NCBI GenBank assembly: GCA_020086605.1 | Contig: JACBWW010000004.1 | Span: 23,318,240-23,382,239, forward strand | Length of the DNA stretch: 64,000 nt | Direction of reading: 5' to 3' | Source of the DNA: Lanius collurio | Lineage: Eukaryota; Chordata; Aves; Passeriformes; Laniidae | In this document: one piece after another, positions 24,109 to 36,315 of the stretch | Position numbering within the stretch: position 1 is the first letter of the stretch | Layout: each line of letters begins with the position of its first letter | The notes under the pieces: model-generated | The model's database searches: none | Told to the model about the DNA's origin: nothing | Seen by the model: the letters and a program-made list of their open reading frames with translations, nothing else | Position numbers and translations under genes: made by a program

Positions 24109-27100
24109 TTCGTGCAAGCATTCATAACAGTGTGCTTAATTTCAGCCTATTTATTTACTGTTATTATTTCTTTCCTTATCTTCCAATATGAGAGATGTGC
24201 ACAGCATTAAGCTGAGCCCTAGAAATAAAATAAAATGTTGCAAGAATTAAATAAATAAAACATTTATTATTTAATTATTAGTTTTTGTCAGCTTTGTCTT
24301 ACTTTCTAGGTTTGATAGTTTTTAAGGGCAACTCTTAAACCACCATTTAAGTGCTATGTCACTGGCATCCTCTGCTCTACAAGGCGCTCTTTTTTCCATG
24401 CAATACACAGCAAACATAGTTACAACTTGTGATTATTTATTTATTTATTTGAAAAGAGTGTGGCCATTTCAACCCAACAGTTCACAACCTTTTTCCCTGT
24501 CCTGATGTGGGGCATAGCAGTGTAAAACTTGACATTAAAGCACAATCATCAACATCTTCCTCTGTCAATGAATTATTGGATCCATTTAATTACCTGGCAT
24601 GAATATATATGAAGAAAATTGGTTGTTTTTATCCTATCAAATATGTATGCAGTCATTACCACACAAAGCCAGGCTCGGTCTTTGCACATGTCAAAAAAAT
24701 CTGCTGTGTACTTGAATATGTGCCATCATGACTGCCACACTGAAATATTTCTCTCATGGCATTTAAAATTAAACATTACTCTTTCAGTTTTATGGTATTA
24801 GCTAGTTGTTTTACATTGATGATGATGGGCTATATCAGCATCTCTGCAGCTTTCTCCATGCAATCTGGTTAATTTTAATGTAATGTTTATGAAATGGACT
24901 TATATTTCATTTCCGCTCTCTGAATGCTATTCTATTTAAGTCTGGCTAAACTCTTCTTCAGTGGCATCTGTAAAGGAACTTAATATCATCTAACTTGACC
25001 TGTATTGTGGAGCTTCTTTTATCCTACAGGAATGTAATTATTTAAAAAAGACTATCCAGCAATTTATGACTGGATATCATCATGCACTTTTTAAAAAGAC
25101 TTGCATGGCTGAGAGCAATTTATTATGTAATTATGGGGAAATGTTACAGTTAGGCTGACTACCCTGAAAGAGAATGCTCCTGCTTTTCAACTAAGGAGGA
25201 AGCTTTGCAGATTCCAACCTGAAGCAAGACCTGCCCATCTGACGTTCACTGCTGTCAGAAACATGAACTAAAAAGCTTCCCTTCCAGCAGCTTTTTTTCA
25301 CTTTATTTCTTTCAGGTCTTTGGATAACACCTAGGAAATGAAAAGTATCTGTTCTTGAGTAGGGACTGGTATATTTTCTCTAAGAAGTTACTACAGTGCA
25401 GGAAAGTGAAACTGCTGATGTGATAAGTGTTTTCCATCTTTAGCTACTGTGACCATTCTGAGATACAGTAATGACTATTTCAGCTGTAGCTTACAAATTT
25501 CTCAGCTATGTAAAAATATTAATATGTTCAGAAATGTACTTCAGTTTAGACGAAAAATGTTATTTGGGTGTTGTACTCATGCAGGAAATCAAGGCAGAGA
25601 AACCAGAGAACTAGCTATTAGATTTGGGCCCCAGAACATGTCTTGGATTATAAAACAGCACAGGGAAGACAGCAAGGTGTCCTGGATTGTTGGAGGCTGC
25701 CTCTGCTCTGCCTGTGGCTGGTGGTGTAGCTGCCCAGCAGAGGAGGCTGCAATGCTACCTGGGATCATGGGGTTCATCCCGTGGGACAACCATGCTAACT
25801 TTTAGTCCATTGTTGATCTTAGGAAGGAATCTCTGTCTAGTTCTACAGTCTACTTATCTTGGGAGCAGTAAGGTATATAAAGTGACATAGATACCTCGGT
25901 TGGAGAATATATGTTTGAAATCTAACTGAAATTGTAATATGCTTTGTGGGCTGCTTGGATTGAATAACATACCACTGATAAATGTTACTTACTCAAACCC
26001 AAGTTTACCAAACAAGGATTATTTTCTGATGATTTCCAGTGAAAAGACATTTTGCTTTCCATTTCAACTTCCCATTTTGATATCTCTGAAAGGAAACATC
26101 CCGTTAGCTAACTTGTGCCAGCTCACATATAAAATCAAAGAAAGTGTTTGAAAATAGATTTCTTTATCTGTACTTTAGATGAGAGATGGCATACTTATTT
26201 TGTCATTCTTCCAACTGATTTTTTCTTAATAGCTATTGTTTAAAAAGTTGAAACCATTGATCATGTTGGTGAAAGTTTTAGAATTTGACATTGCTGGACC
26301 CATGTTTTCAATGAAATATATGTATACACATGATTAACTTTATCTGATTAAAAAATACACATTTTAGCTTTGTACTTCCATTCATGAAAATAATATTCAT
26401 GTGCATTTGACATGAAAATTATGAGAAGCTATTATCACAAGATGTGAATAGAATATACAGCATATGCTCAAAGTAAGGTAGAAATTCATATGTTGAAGCA
26501 GAAATATTAAATTCTTGAATTTTTAACATGTAGATCAATAGAATAAAAGGATTTTTCCCCAAGAATATATTCCAACATTTTGAGAAGCAGAGAGAAAGGG
26601 AAGAAAAATGCTTTTAATCACAATATTGCATTTGAGCCCTGTCTTAGCCAATGCTTCCACAATTTTAGTAAGGATTGAAGGACATATTGAACTTTTCTTT
26701 TTCTCAGAAGAAAAAGTATTCACAATAGATTAAAGATTTCTAAACTGAGATAATCAAAACCATGAATGCAACAGCTGAGTAACAGAAAAATCAGTCTGGA
26801 GTTATGATGCTGTTTAATGTTTGTTAGAATGTTTGTTTACTCTTCACTGGTGATGTATCTAAATAAGAAGCCTTCATGAAGATGTTTGTCAGAAACAGTT
26901 ACTGGCAGAGGTATAACTGAGATTTATGAGTATAAGTTTTTTCAGTTGCCTGTAAAATGTTTGTTTGAATAAAATATGTATTTAATATACTTTATTAACA
27001 ACATACAAGATATGTTAGTTTTGAAAAGAAGGATCGTAAAACAAAATAGGATCAATAGGTATAGATTTCAGGTATCCATTTTATTGAAGAATTATATATT

Positions 27101-29653
27101 GTTTTGAAATTTTATCATGCATCACTTTAAAGTACATAGAGCCAGATCCTCAATCTGCATAAATTGCGGACAGCATTCACTTGGCACTTTTAAAGCTTTT
27201 GGAAAGTTATTGTGAAAGAACTAGAATGTATTAGGGACAATCTCTACTGGAGCTGTTTGTAAGTTCTTAAAATTTACATTTGAATTTACATTTGCAAGTT
27301 AAATTTACAGTGTGGTTACTCTCCCTATGGTGTTTGTTGAATTGAAAGTGAAGTTTTTGGCTAAGTATTGAACATAAATTTCAGCTAGATCAGACCAGAT
27401 ATTCTTTGGAAATAGAAAAAAAAACAAACCATCTTATGAAACAAATAATATCATTTGGCTGAAGAAACCTTTTCATACTTTAAGCAAGGACTTGAAATTG
27501 GGAGCTGTAGAAAAGGAGAGTATCTACATGAGGTCAGAGAACTGTTTTGTTATCTGTGTGAAAGACACCTGCCTTTGGCTGACTTACAAACCCCTAAAAA
27601 GCATTGTTTGCACGTGGTAAATATGGGCTTGTGTGTGTGTCTGCCAGCATACTCTCTGAAGATGCCATCTGCATTGAGCATGTGGCAGCACAAGGAGAAT
27701 CTTTGTGGATTCCAGGGTCCACTGAGGTTATGGGCACACAAACCACAAGCAAGGAGGCTCCCTGCTGAGCACGTTACAATGCACTTGCTCTTTCTTGGTG
27801 ACAGTGGCAGAAGAAGATGTAACATATGCAAAGCCTAAATGTATGTACAAACCTGGGTACATACTTTTATGACAAAAATGTTTTTCTAACTCAACAAACT
27901 TCTGCTCATGTAGGAAAATGTCATATTTATGACATTGACTACACCCATCTTACCTATCTTCATTGTAAGGACATTTATCTTTTCATTGTTGTGCATTACA
28001 GTCCGAACTGAGATGTCATTAGGATCTACTGAAGAAACACTTCATTTGTATTTCACAGGTTTTACAACAAATTATAAGCTAGAAGAAAATAAATTGATCT
28101 AGTAATTTTAATGTTATTTTTTCTTTATTAATAAAAAAACAAGATTTCAATGCTAATGAGATAATTATATATATCTTTTGCACAAAGAATATTCCAAGAA
28201 ATGAATCAATAATTTCAATAAATACTGTGATCCAAGGTATCCTATTATTTTAGGTTTGTACCTTTCATGGTGTTTGCTTTTGATTGCTGTTTTGTTTCTT
28301 GTTGTAAATGTCAATAATGTGCAACTTGAAGTAATTAGTAGGGAAAGTGATAGCATATATACTAGCAATGGAAATGCCAGAAGTACTGTGTCTTCTGTTT
28401 CCTCCCTCAGTTAAATGCTATTATTTTAGCCAGACAGGCACATTATTGGGAGTTTGCACAGTTAGGATGATTTCCATCACTTCCATGGTGATGAAAAAGG
28501 ATGCTGTGAGAAGGAAAACAGTTTTCATGAGCAAAGCAGCACAGTGAAATTAGACAACTTGCCGAAGGTCGTACAGGAAGCTTCTAAGAGAGATATGACT
28601 CAAAGACAAGTCTTCTGAAAATTTTATGGAACACCTTAACTAGAAATCTACCTTTTCCTGCAGCAGGCTACTTCAGGTTCACATTTTTCTTTCTTCAAAA
28701 TAATTTTTCCATATAATTTTTGGTATCTGTAAATGAAATTATTTAATTAAGACTAATTTTAGAAATATGTGATGTCCCTCTTTTTATGTTAGCTCTTTAA
28801 TGACAGCTGAAATAAACACAAAATCCAATCTGTTTAAGCAACAGTATTGCACCAAATGTATCCAGTCTTTGTCTTTCAATAGCTACCTAGAATAATAGCA
28901 TGAACCTGCTTTCTGTGAACCCCTGCTAGGAAGAGGAAGTGTTACAGAAGTTTTTGTAATGACAGTCAGCCTCTTATGAATTGATGTTTACTTGGATGGA
29001 AATTAATTTCAAGAATTATAAAAAGTAAATAGGATTTTGGGAAAAAAAATTCTTATGAAATTCTGGTCAGTTTTTATATACAGAATTTACTACATTGAGT
29101 AGACTATTCCACAACACAAATAACTTTCCCAAAGATTGATTTTATTATATTGTTACAACAATCCAAGTTATTGCAACTTGAAAATAAATAAAAAGTGTCT
29201 GTCAAAAACATTTAATCCCAGAATTTAAAAATTTAGCAAGTGCTGACAAATGTCTACAACAATTTTTTCTGGACCAGAAATTCAAAACAATGCCTAACTT
29301 GACAGAAAGAGCTGCTGCTATTCTGTTGATCAGAAGTTGCTTTCCACTTCAGCTACAAAAAGATGTCAACCCTTTTCAACAGCCTCAATGTCCCTTACCT
29401 CACTCTAGCTGGTAGTTCAATTTTCAACAGTTTTCCTTGGGTTTAAGGCAGTACTATGTCCCTTGATTAATTTAACTCAGAGTTCAACCTGTGCATATCT
29501 AATTTTTTTTTTTCTTTTTCTTTATATTGCAGAATTTTTTTTGCCAGATAGTAGTTCAGCATCTACTATACTTCTGTTCTTTCAAGGGCCCCTCTTCCTA
29601 AAGACATGGGGATACAAGATTTTTCTATCTTCAGGACCTATGAAAATGAGTAG
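24109..29653. other. Non-genic sequence; candidate conserved blocks at 24.5-25.1 kb
   Basis: There is an ATTT run at 24432-24450. About 24480-25140 has many TAAT/ATTA cores (for example GAATTATTGGATCCATTTAATTACC split across 24569-24593) and no repeats. At 25449-25805 and 27455-27838 open frames of 118 and 127 codons overlap long antisense frames; they sit in GC-richer patches and have no recognisable domain, so I do not call them genes. A weak scrap at 27138-27175 (GAGCCAGATCCTCAATCTGC) resembles an old reptile hairpin repeat. Confidence 0.35.
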
Positions 29654-30208
29654 TGTGATGATTTAACTCCATGCAGACACTTTCTCATTCCCCACTCCCA
29701 CCAGGTGGGATGGAGAGGAGAATTGGAAAAAAACATGCATTAAGATAAGAACAGTTTTATAACTGAAATGAAGTAAAATGCTATTATCATAATTTATAAT
29801 TATAATTGATAAGGACAATAGTAGTGAAAAGGGAGATAATAAAAACAGGGAGAGAAATAAAACTTAAGGGTAAAAAAACAGTGATACACAAAACAATTTT
29901 TCACCACTCCCTCACTGATCCCCAACTTGTTCCCAAACAGTGATTGATGACTCCAAATTCCCCCCATTTTATATACTGTACGTGATGTTCTGTGAGATGC
30001 AATATCCTTTTGGTCAGTTTGGGTTAGCTGTCCTGCCACATTCTGCCCCAGCTTCTTGTGAACCTACTTACTGGCAGAGTATGGGAACCTGAAAAGTCCT
30101 TGACTTAGGCAGGGTAAGCACTACTTGGCTAACACATCAGTCTGTTATCAACATTATTCTCATGCTGATTCCAAGCTAAGAGGAAGAAAATTGAGTTGAG
30201 AGTTCACA
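29654..30208 (-). mobile_element. Solo LTR, avian ERVL-type, about 555 bases
   Basis: Plus-strand ends are TGTGATGATTTAACTCC (29654) and GAGTTCACA (30208), giving TG...CA termini. Read on the minus strand it starts like the widespread avian ERVL LTR (an AATTTTCTTCC block), continues through GTTGATAACA, GTCAAGGACTTTTC and GACAGCTAACCCAAACTGACC, and has a TATA box (reverse complement of 29967-29975). It then reaches the U5-like end with CTCTCCATCCCACC. No internal retroviral genes flank it and no clear five-base target duplication remains. The 79-codon minus frame 29800-30039 is simply LTR sequence; this LTR class often yields such spurious predictions. Confidence 0.85.
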
Positions 30209-33200
30209 GCTGTAAAGGAGCTGGCTGCTGTTTCACATATGAACCTTGCTCAGCATTTTAAAGAGTCAAAGCTTTAGTGGTTGCATGTATCTCCACAGAA
30301 ACATACAGCTGACATTGTAGCAGGTCGGTTTAGCAATTTTTCTTTTAGTGCTTTCAATTCAGAGAATATATAAGCTCAATTTATTCTCATTTGTGACTGT
30401 ACTGGAAGAAGTAGAAAGTGGTATAGATAACTATACCACCATATACAGACCATATGGAGACCTGAAAAGTCATTCTTAATTATAGCTACAGAAACCAAAA
30501 GGCAAAAATTCATCATTACATTTTCTAATCAGATGAAAAATAATTTTGATGATGTTGTCAGCTGTTTCTTTGAAATAATCCTATTACTTTGATTAAGGAT
30601 AAATTATATTTTTTCCCACACAAGATGTGAAACACAGTTACTAAGATTCTTAATAAACTTTTCAGTTTAAACTATCCACTTACTTTAGGCAGGTAATGCC
30701 TAAATAGGTTAAAATGTATGTGGTTGAATCACAATGAACATATTTTTCTCTGACCATCAAAGTTGTTTGATTACCCCTCACACACTTTGTAATGGCAATT
30801 GGTATGCTTTTCTGCTCTTTCTGCTGTGATTGCTGTAGGAAAATGAAGCATTTCCTGCAAGTCAGGACAGAAGGAAAATCAAATAGAAAGCTGAAAGAGA
30901 ATTGAGATGAGGATAGAGGACAGTTATTAAATTTGTGAACTCTACCAGGGGACATGAAGATAAACTGACTAGAGATGTATTGGAGTCTGACATTTCATTT
31001 TTATGCAGGTCTCAGTTTGATAAAGGTAACATATTGGAGAATACTGCAATTCCACAAAAGTAGTTAGCACATTCATTGAATATCAAGATGGCTAAAATAC
31101 TTCTCTTTTGTTGCTATCTCCTGTTTTTATATGGGACAATATAGTGCAGGGGTTCACGATTAAACATCAGACTCCTTGCTGCTGTAGAAAGTTTATTATA
31201 GGATTCCTTCTATATTCCATACAGGAACATAGTATCTAGCTGGTATTTTTTGTCACTCAATTTGTAGGGCTGTATTCATTTAGGCTATATGTACCTAAGG
31301 AAAAAAAAAAGAATAGAAATGCAAAGAGGAATGAGCTGTAAGCTCAGCATTAGGTGAGCATTGAGTAAGTGCTGAAATAGAGAGCAAAGGGCTAAGATGA
31401 AATGCATTTGAGTGTGAAGAAACTAGAATTGGTTATGAAGTTAGAAACTATTTTAGGACATAGTCAGGCACCAACACCATCTGTTTGCTAAAGAAAGACA
31501 AAGAGAATAAAAAGGATACGATTATTTGTCAGACAAGAGTATGGCAATATGGCTTGAAGCCCTGACAGCCCTAGACTGAGGCTGTCCAGCCTGTGTTCTG
31601 TAAAGCCAGATTACTAAATCTGCCAAGTCCTTGATAGAATTAGGCTTCCAAATACTGCCTCAGATTTAGGGCATGGGGAAAACCAGTCCAGCAAACAGTA
31701 GATTTTCTTCCATAATATGCAAATGTGGAGTTTATTAAATATTTATGAATGGATATCTTTCTGTAAAAAATGCCTTTGTTCTCTATTTTGCAAAAACTTT
31801 TGATTATTAGTAATTACAACAAAATAAGTTTTGCTAAAAATTTATTTGCATATGGGGAAATTTCAAATTATGTTATGCATAGCTAGTTTTTTTTATACAG
31901 GCATTTTCTACAAGGAAAAAGTTTTGGTGATCCTATAGTCTTGTGTAGAACTAGGAGTGAAAGTGAAATGTCTGTATTGTTCCTCACTGTATTCCCAAAG
32001 CCATGACGTCCTTCTGTTAAAACTTACAATGTACCCACATAGGTTGCACCCACAGTACTGACTGTTGTTGTACAAAGAAGAAGATAGGAAGTTTTGCCTT
32101 TCCATTATGGTTATAGGGTCATGTTGTGCAGCTGTATGTAATAGGCAATGCTAATTATATTTCTGTACATGTATCCCAGGTTATTTTGTTGTCATGCTGT
32201 CATTCTCCACACATGTAGAGAGCAAAGTGTTGGAAGGTCACTCTTTTACATTGCAAGTGGTCGTTTCTGGACAGTGTAGTAAGGCACAATATCACTCTTG
32301 TCTTAGCCATGAGGGAAACCTGAAAAATTCATAGCAAGTTTCTACAGTGCACAGCATGCATAGTTAATCCAGGCACAGATATAACCCAAATCTACAGCTG
32401 AAAAGAACTGTTCCAAAGCATGAAATCATCAGTGTAGATGCACACAGGTGGTAGCCCAAGATAATTCACTTCTCATCATAAAATAATGGAACTCTTTAGC
32501 TGAGCGGGAGATTCTGGCTATTTCTTCATCCCCAAGTAATTCAGCCATCAGACTTGATCCAGCTACTTCCCTGCTCCTACTTTACACAAGTTTATCAGAT
32601 CAGTACCAAGCTTCTTTCAGAGCAAATGAACTACCTCCCGTTTGAACAACTCTTCAGGTGGATGTTCTCTCCAGGGATCCTTGTAGGCTCTATGGGTTAG
32701 TCACAAACATCTGGGTTTCTTAATTCCCCATAGGTCTTCATGCACATACCATAGAGGTCTTGTGCTTATTGCAAATGAGTTGTGTCCTCCATTCCCTCAG
32801 GTGATAACATTTTATTAATTACTCATGACATTATAGGAAACATATGTATAGTAAAAAGAAGTTTTAAACTCAGAGGAACACCATAAGGAATTTGGAAGAG
32901 ACCTTGGCCAAGTCATACACAATATGGAGATAGCCTGCCCAGCCTAGTGAAGTCCAGCCTTGGGCTATGTGGAGATCAGCCTTTATGCTCGCTGGGGCCC
33001 AGTGGAATCTCTCACAGTTAGTATTAGCCTTCAGTGTGATCTAAGAGTAAATCCCTTGTTCCATCTTTCACATACTTACTACTATGATGTAGCCTTATTT
33101 AACAAAGATTGTTTAAATGTAAAAGACCTATAAAATCTACAAATTAAAGTGCCACTCTCATCAGGCAGCTTACTTGATTTCATTGAGATTTCTTTTTTTA

Positions 33201-35875
33201 CACATGCTTTATACACAGAAAGTTATTCTTCATTATTTTTGTTCAGCTTTTCAACCAAACTTAAAAATACCACAGGAGATTAACATCTTTCACCTGTATT
33301 GCATCCAAGCAAATGCAGTGGATTTTTTTCTTCTGTGTAAATTTTTGGTCTCACTCAGAATTCAACCAAGCTGTTCTTGACAGTCCAATCCATTTAAAAC
33401 TTGCTTTGCTGACTTATTAAAGTATGCACAAAAAGGAATGTGTCTCTTTGAGGTTCTTTTTTCAAATACAATTAATTTATGTTTTTTTCTTCACTAGTTT
33501 GAAGTTCACAGCATGCTGTAGTCCCCCAGAGCAAAAGGTGTCGCACATAACTCAGGATCTTACTCATGCTTTATCCTACTATACTTGGAAATACCAAATC
33601 AATACATAGGGCAGCTTAATCACTCAGATGCTCTTCTTATCTGAGTAGGGAAATAAACTGAGTGGCTTAGGTTCATTATTATTGAGAACAAGCATGACCA
33701 CATCATTATGTTGTGTAAAATTAATCTCTGTACTGAAGTCAGTAACCTACATTTGGCCTAATATCTTGACTATGACATATCAAAAGAGTGAGAATCCTTT
33801 TGCTTTTCTGACAATTTATTTCTATGGTAGCTTGTAATATTATTTTATTTACCTTTTTATCCATATCTCCCCATTTCTTGAACTGTTGCATACACTGTTA
33901 CACTAAAGCATATGGCTGAAACAGACTTATGTTTTTATTTTTGTTTTGCAGTACGGATGGGTTATTTCAAAGAAGTCTCTTTCCAGACAACAGGTCTTGC
34001 ATAATTAGAAGATATTGAGGCCCAAGATGATCCTATTTGCCTTTTTCTCTTTTGGAGGTGATAGTCACCACAGTGGGAAAGGTCTACAAATAGACTATCA
34101 ATGAAGCATAAACACAAATATGTGTGTAGCATAATTCAAAATATCTTTTTTTCTGGGTATGAGTGTATATGTACTGCTTGCCATCCACTGAAATAAAGAG
34201 ATCAGAAATTGCATCATTTTTTTTAATTTGCTAGAATTCTATAAAATATACAGAAAAATAATGGAGAGGACTATAGCTAGATACTGACTAAAAAAGACAT
34301 GTTTTACAAGTAGAATGCCATAAAGCATGGTTTTCTTTTCACAGTTAGAACTTTTGAGAAGGCTAGTATAATGAAGCCTGTTTTCACACACTATATTTAG
34401 ACATTTAGAAGACAATATCAGAGGAAGAAAACCATAAAAGCAAACATAATGAGTTTGGCATTTGCAAAACAAATGTATATAAAATCAACGATTCTCCATA
34501 TGTGCCACAAAAATTTAACTTGAAGAACACTTGAAATTAACCATCACTAAAAGCAGTAGAATGAACTTGCTAAAGTTACCTGAATTAAAGTATGAAAATC
34601 ACTCATAGTTTTGGTCAATTATTCTGCTAGATTTAATTTCATATAGGAAAATTCATATAAATCAGCCAGGCATGAAAATTATTTAGGGTTTTATAGCTTA
34701 TTAGTCTTTAAAAAACAATGCCCATGGACTATTAATTAATTAGATTATATAAAAACCTTAATTTTAAAATACTTACCAAAAAGTTGCATGCTTTTGTTGC
34801 AATATGCCCTGCATATTAAAAATTCTTGGGATAAATTTAAAAAATAGCTTCTACATAATATAATATAATGGTGCCTGTATTTTGAACTTTTTTGCATGAA
34901 TTGCTTGAGGAAATGTGAATGTTTTCACCACATAATATTCTGGTTAGACTGATGCCAAGTGTGTTTTGAAGGTGTAACTATTGAGGTCTACAGCCATGAT
35001 TGATATGGCAGAATTAAATATATGTGAATCTGTCAACTACAATAATAGTATCATAGCATGTGCGGAAAAATTACTATTTTAATACCTACTAGGCATTTGA
35101 GAATTTTGCAATTCAAGATTAAAACTGAATAAAAAGTTTCCAGTGAAAAATTACGTTTTAATGAAATTATATTTTCATAATAACTGTGTTATTATTTCAG
35201 ATATGTAAAACCTGAGGCTTGATTTTATACTTTATAGTGAAGATACATTTAAAAGAAAATATAAATGCTAAAAATGTCAATTATTGGTTATATCTGTTAT
35301 GCTTATACATAGTTATTCTTATGTATAATTATGTATATGCATCTTTATGATGACACTGTACCACTATATAGGTGGTATATATTTGAAGGGGATTTGGACA
35401 TTGTACCTTAGTGTAAGAAAAAATTACATTTTAAAATCTCAGCATTTCAGCCAAATATGGAAATCTGCATTTGAAACTGGTTGTAATATAGTCTTTTGCT
35501 ATGCATGGAAAATATTGGCCTGAATAGAGAGACAAGAAGATATGCTCACAATAGGAGTGACTGCTGGACATGAAGGTAAAAGTTTGAGAAAACCTGAGCT
35601 TCAGCACCTAACCAAGGTTTACAAGCCAACTAGCTTTCTGCCATACTTTTACTCACTGGGAAAAAGAACAGATGAAGTAATCACTTCTGTGTTGGATGTG
35701 ATGACGTCAACCAGATGTTATCTTATGGTCTCCATAAGATATTACTTTAATCCTCCATTTTTAATTTTAATACATTTTCGTGTTCTTTATAGTGCTAATT
35801 AGTAATGACTGAAACATAAACATGCTAAAAATAGACTTAATGAGAATAAGAAAAAGACCTCTGAGAAAGAAATGG
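30209..35875. other. Non-genic sequence
   Basis: Mostly AT-rich unique sequence. About 32.4-33.05 kb is less AT-rich and could hide an old repeat, but I could not identify one. A strong acceptor-like sequence (GTTTTTATTTTTGTTTTGCAG) ends at 33951, with no supporting exon. About 34.6-35.5 kb is especially AT-rich. Frames of 60-91 codons here are not protein-like. Confidence 0.4.
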
Positions 35876-35927
35876 AAACAGACATGAAATTCATGTCTGT
35901 TTACAGTTTTCATACAGAAAACTGTAA
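35876..35927. repeat. Two abutting perfect hairpins
   Basis: AAACAGACATGAA (35876-35888), a one-base spacer, then TTCATGTCTGTTT (35890-35902) form a 13-base perfect inverted repeat. Overlapping its last bases, TTACAGTTTT (35901-35910), a seven-base loop and AAAACTGTAA (35918-35927) form a second perfect hairpin. Both are directly visible. A degenerate direct repeat of ACAGAATTA follows at about 35944-35963. No coding frame covers it convincingly. Confidence 0.9.
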
Positions 35928-36129
35928 CAGTAGGACTCAGAAAACAGAATTAAACAGAATTATTTTTCCTCATTTAATTTCTGTTCTTTTATTTATTTAT
36001 TTTTTTAATTAAAACAATTACTTAAGGAAACCAAGATTATAGCAAGTGATAATCTGTTGGATATTCTGTGTAATAAATGTTCAAGAGGAAAACACCATTG
36101 ATTTCCTTTTGGACTATTTGGGTTTTGCA

Positions 36130-36315
36130 GTACGGTGAAGAAGGATTATTCACAACAGGAGGGGGAGAGGCAAACTCCATAAAAGTAGCTTCTTTCAAAA
36201 TGGAACTTGATCAATGGATTATGTAATATGGTTATCTTCTCTAGCACTAGCAAGAGAATGATCTCTATGACCAAGAAAGTCCCTTTACGACCTAATGTAC
36301 TCCAGTATCTATCAT
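36130..36315 (+). repeat. Ancient CR1/L3-like LINE 3' fragment
   Basis: The order GAGGCAAACTCCATAAAAGT, TTCAAAATGGAACTTGATCA, GTAATATGGTTATC and finally GACCAAGAAAGTCCCTTTACGACCTAATGT matches the 3' region of old amniote CR1/L3 elements, which read roughly 'GAGGCAGATTCCATTAAAGT...TTCAAAACGGAACTTGA...GACCCAAGAGGTCCCTTCCAGCCCTATGTTC'. Diverged and non-coding. Confidence 0.5.

Noticed and set aside
25449..25805. 118-codon plus-strand frame in a GC-richer patch
   Set aside because: Overlaps other open frames on both strands and shows no recognisable domain.
27138..27175. Possible old hairpin-repeat scrap (GAGCCAGATCCTCAATCTGC)
   Set aside because: Too short and diverged to claim without a profile search; mentioned only in the regional note.
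27455..27838. 127-codon plus-strand frame
   Set aside because: It overlaps a 93-codon antisense frame, begins at a non-ATG position by inspection, and shows no domain; no splice or poly(A) context supports it.
29800..30039. 79-codon minus-strand frame beginning MAGQLTQTDQ
   Set aside because: It lies wholly within the ERVL-type LTR; the frame is translated LTR sequence and not a viral or host gene.
33929..34015. Very strong splice-acceptor-like tract followed by TACGGATGG
   Set aside because: No good donor follows and all frames close within about 70 bases; without transcript data it is just a pyrimidine tract with AG.
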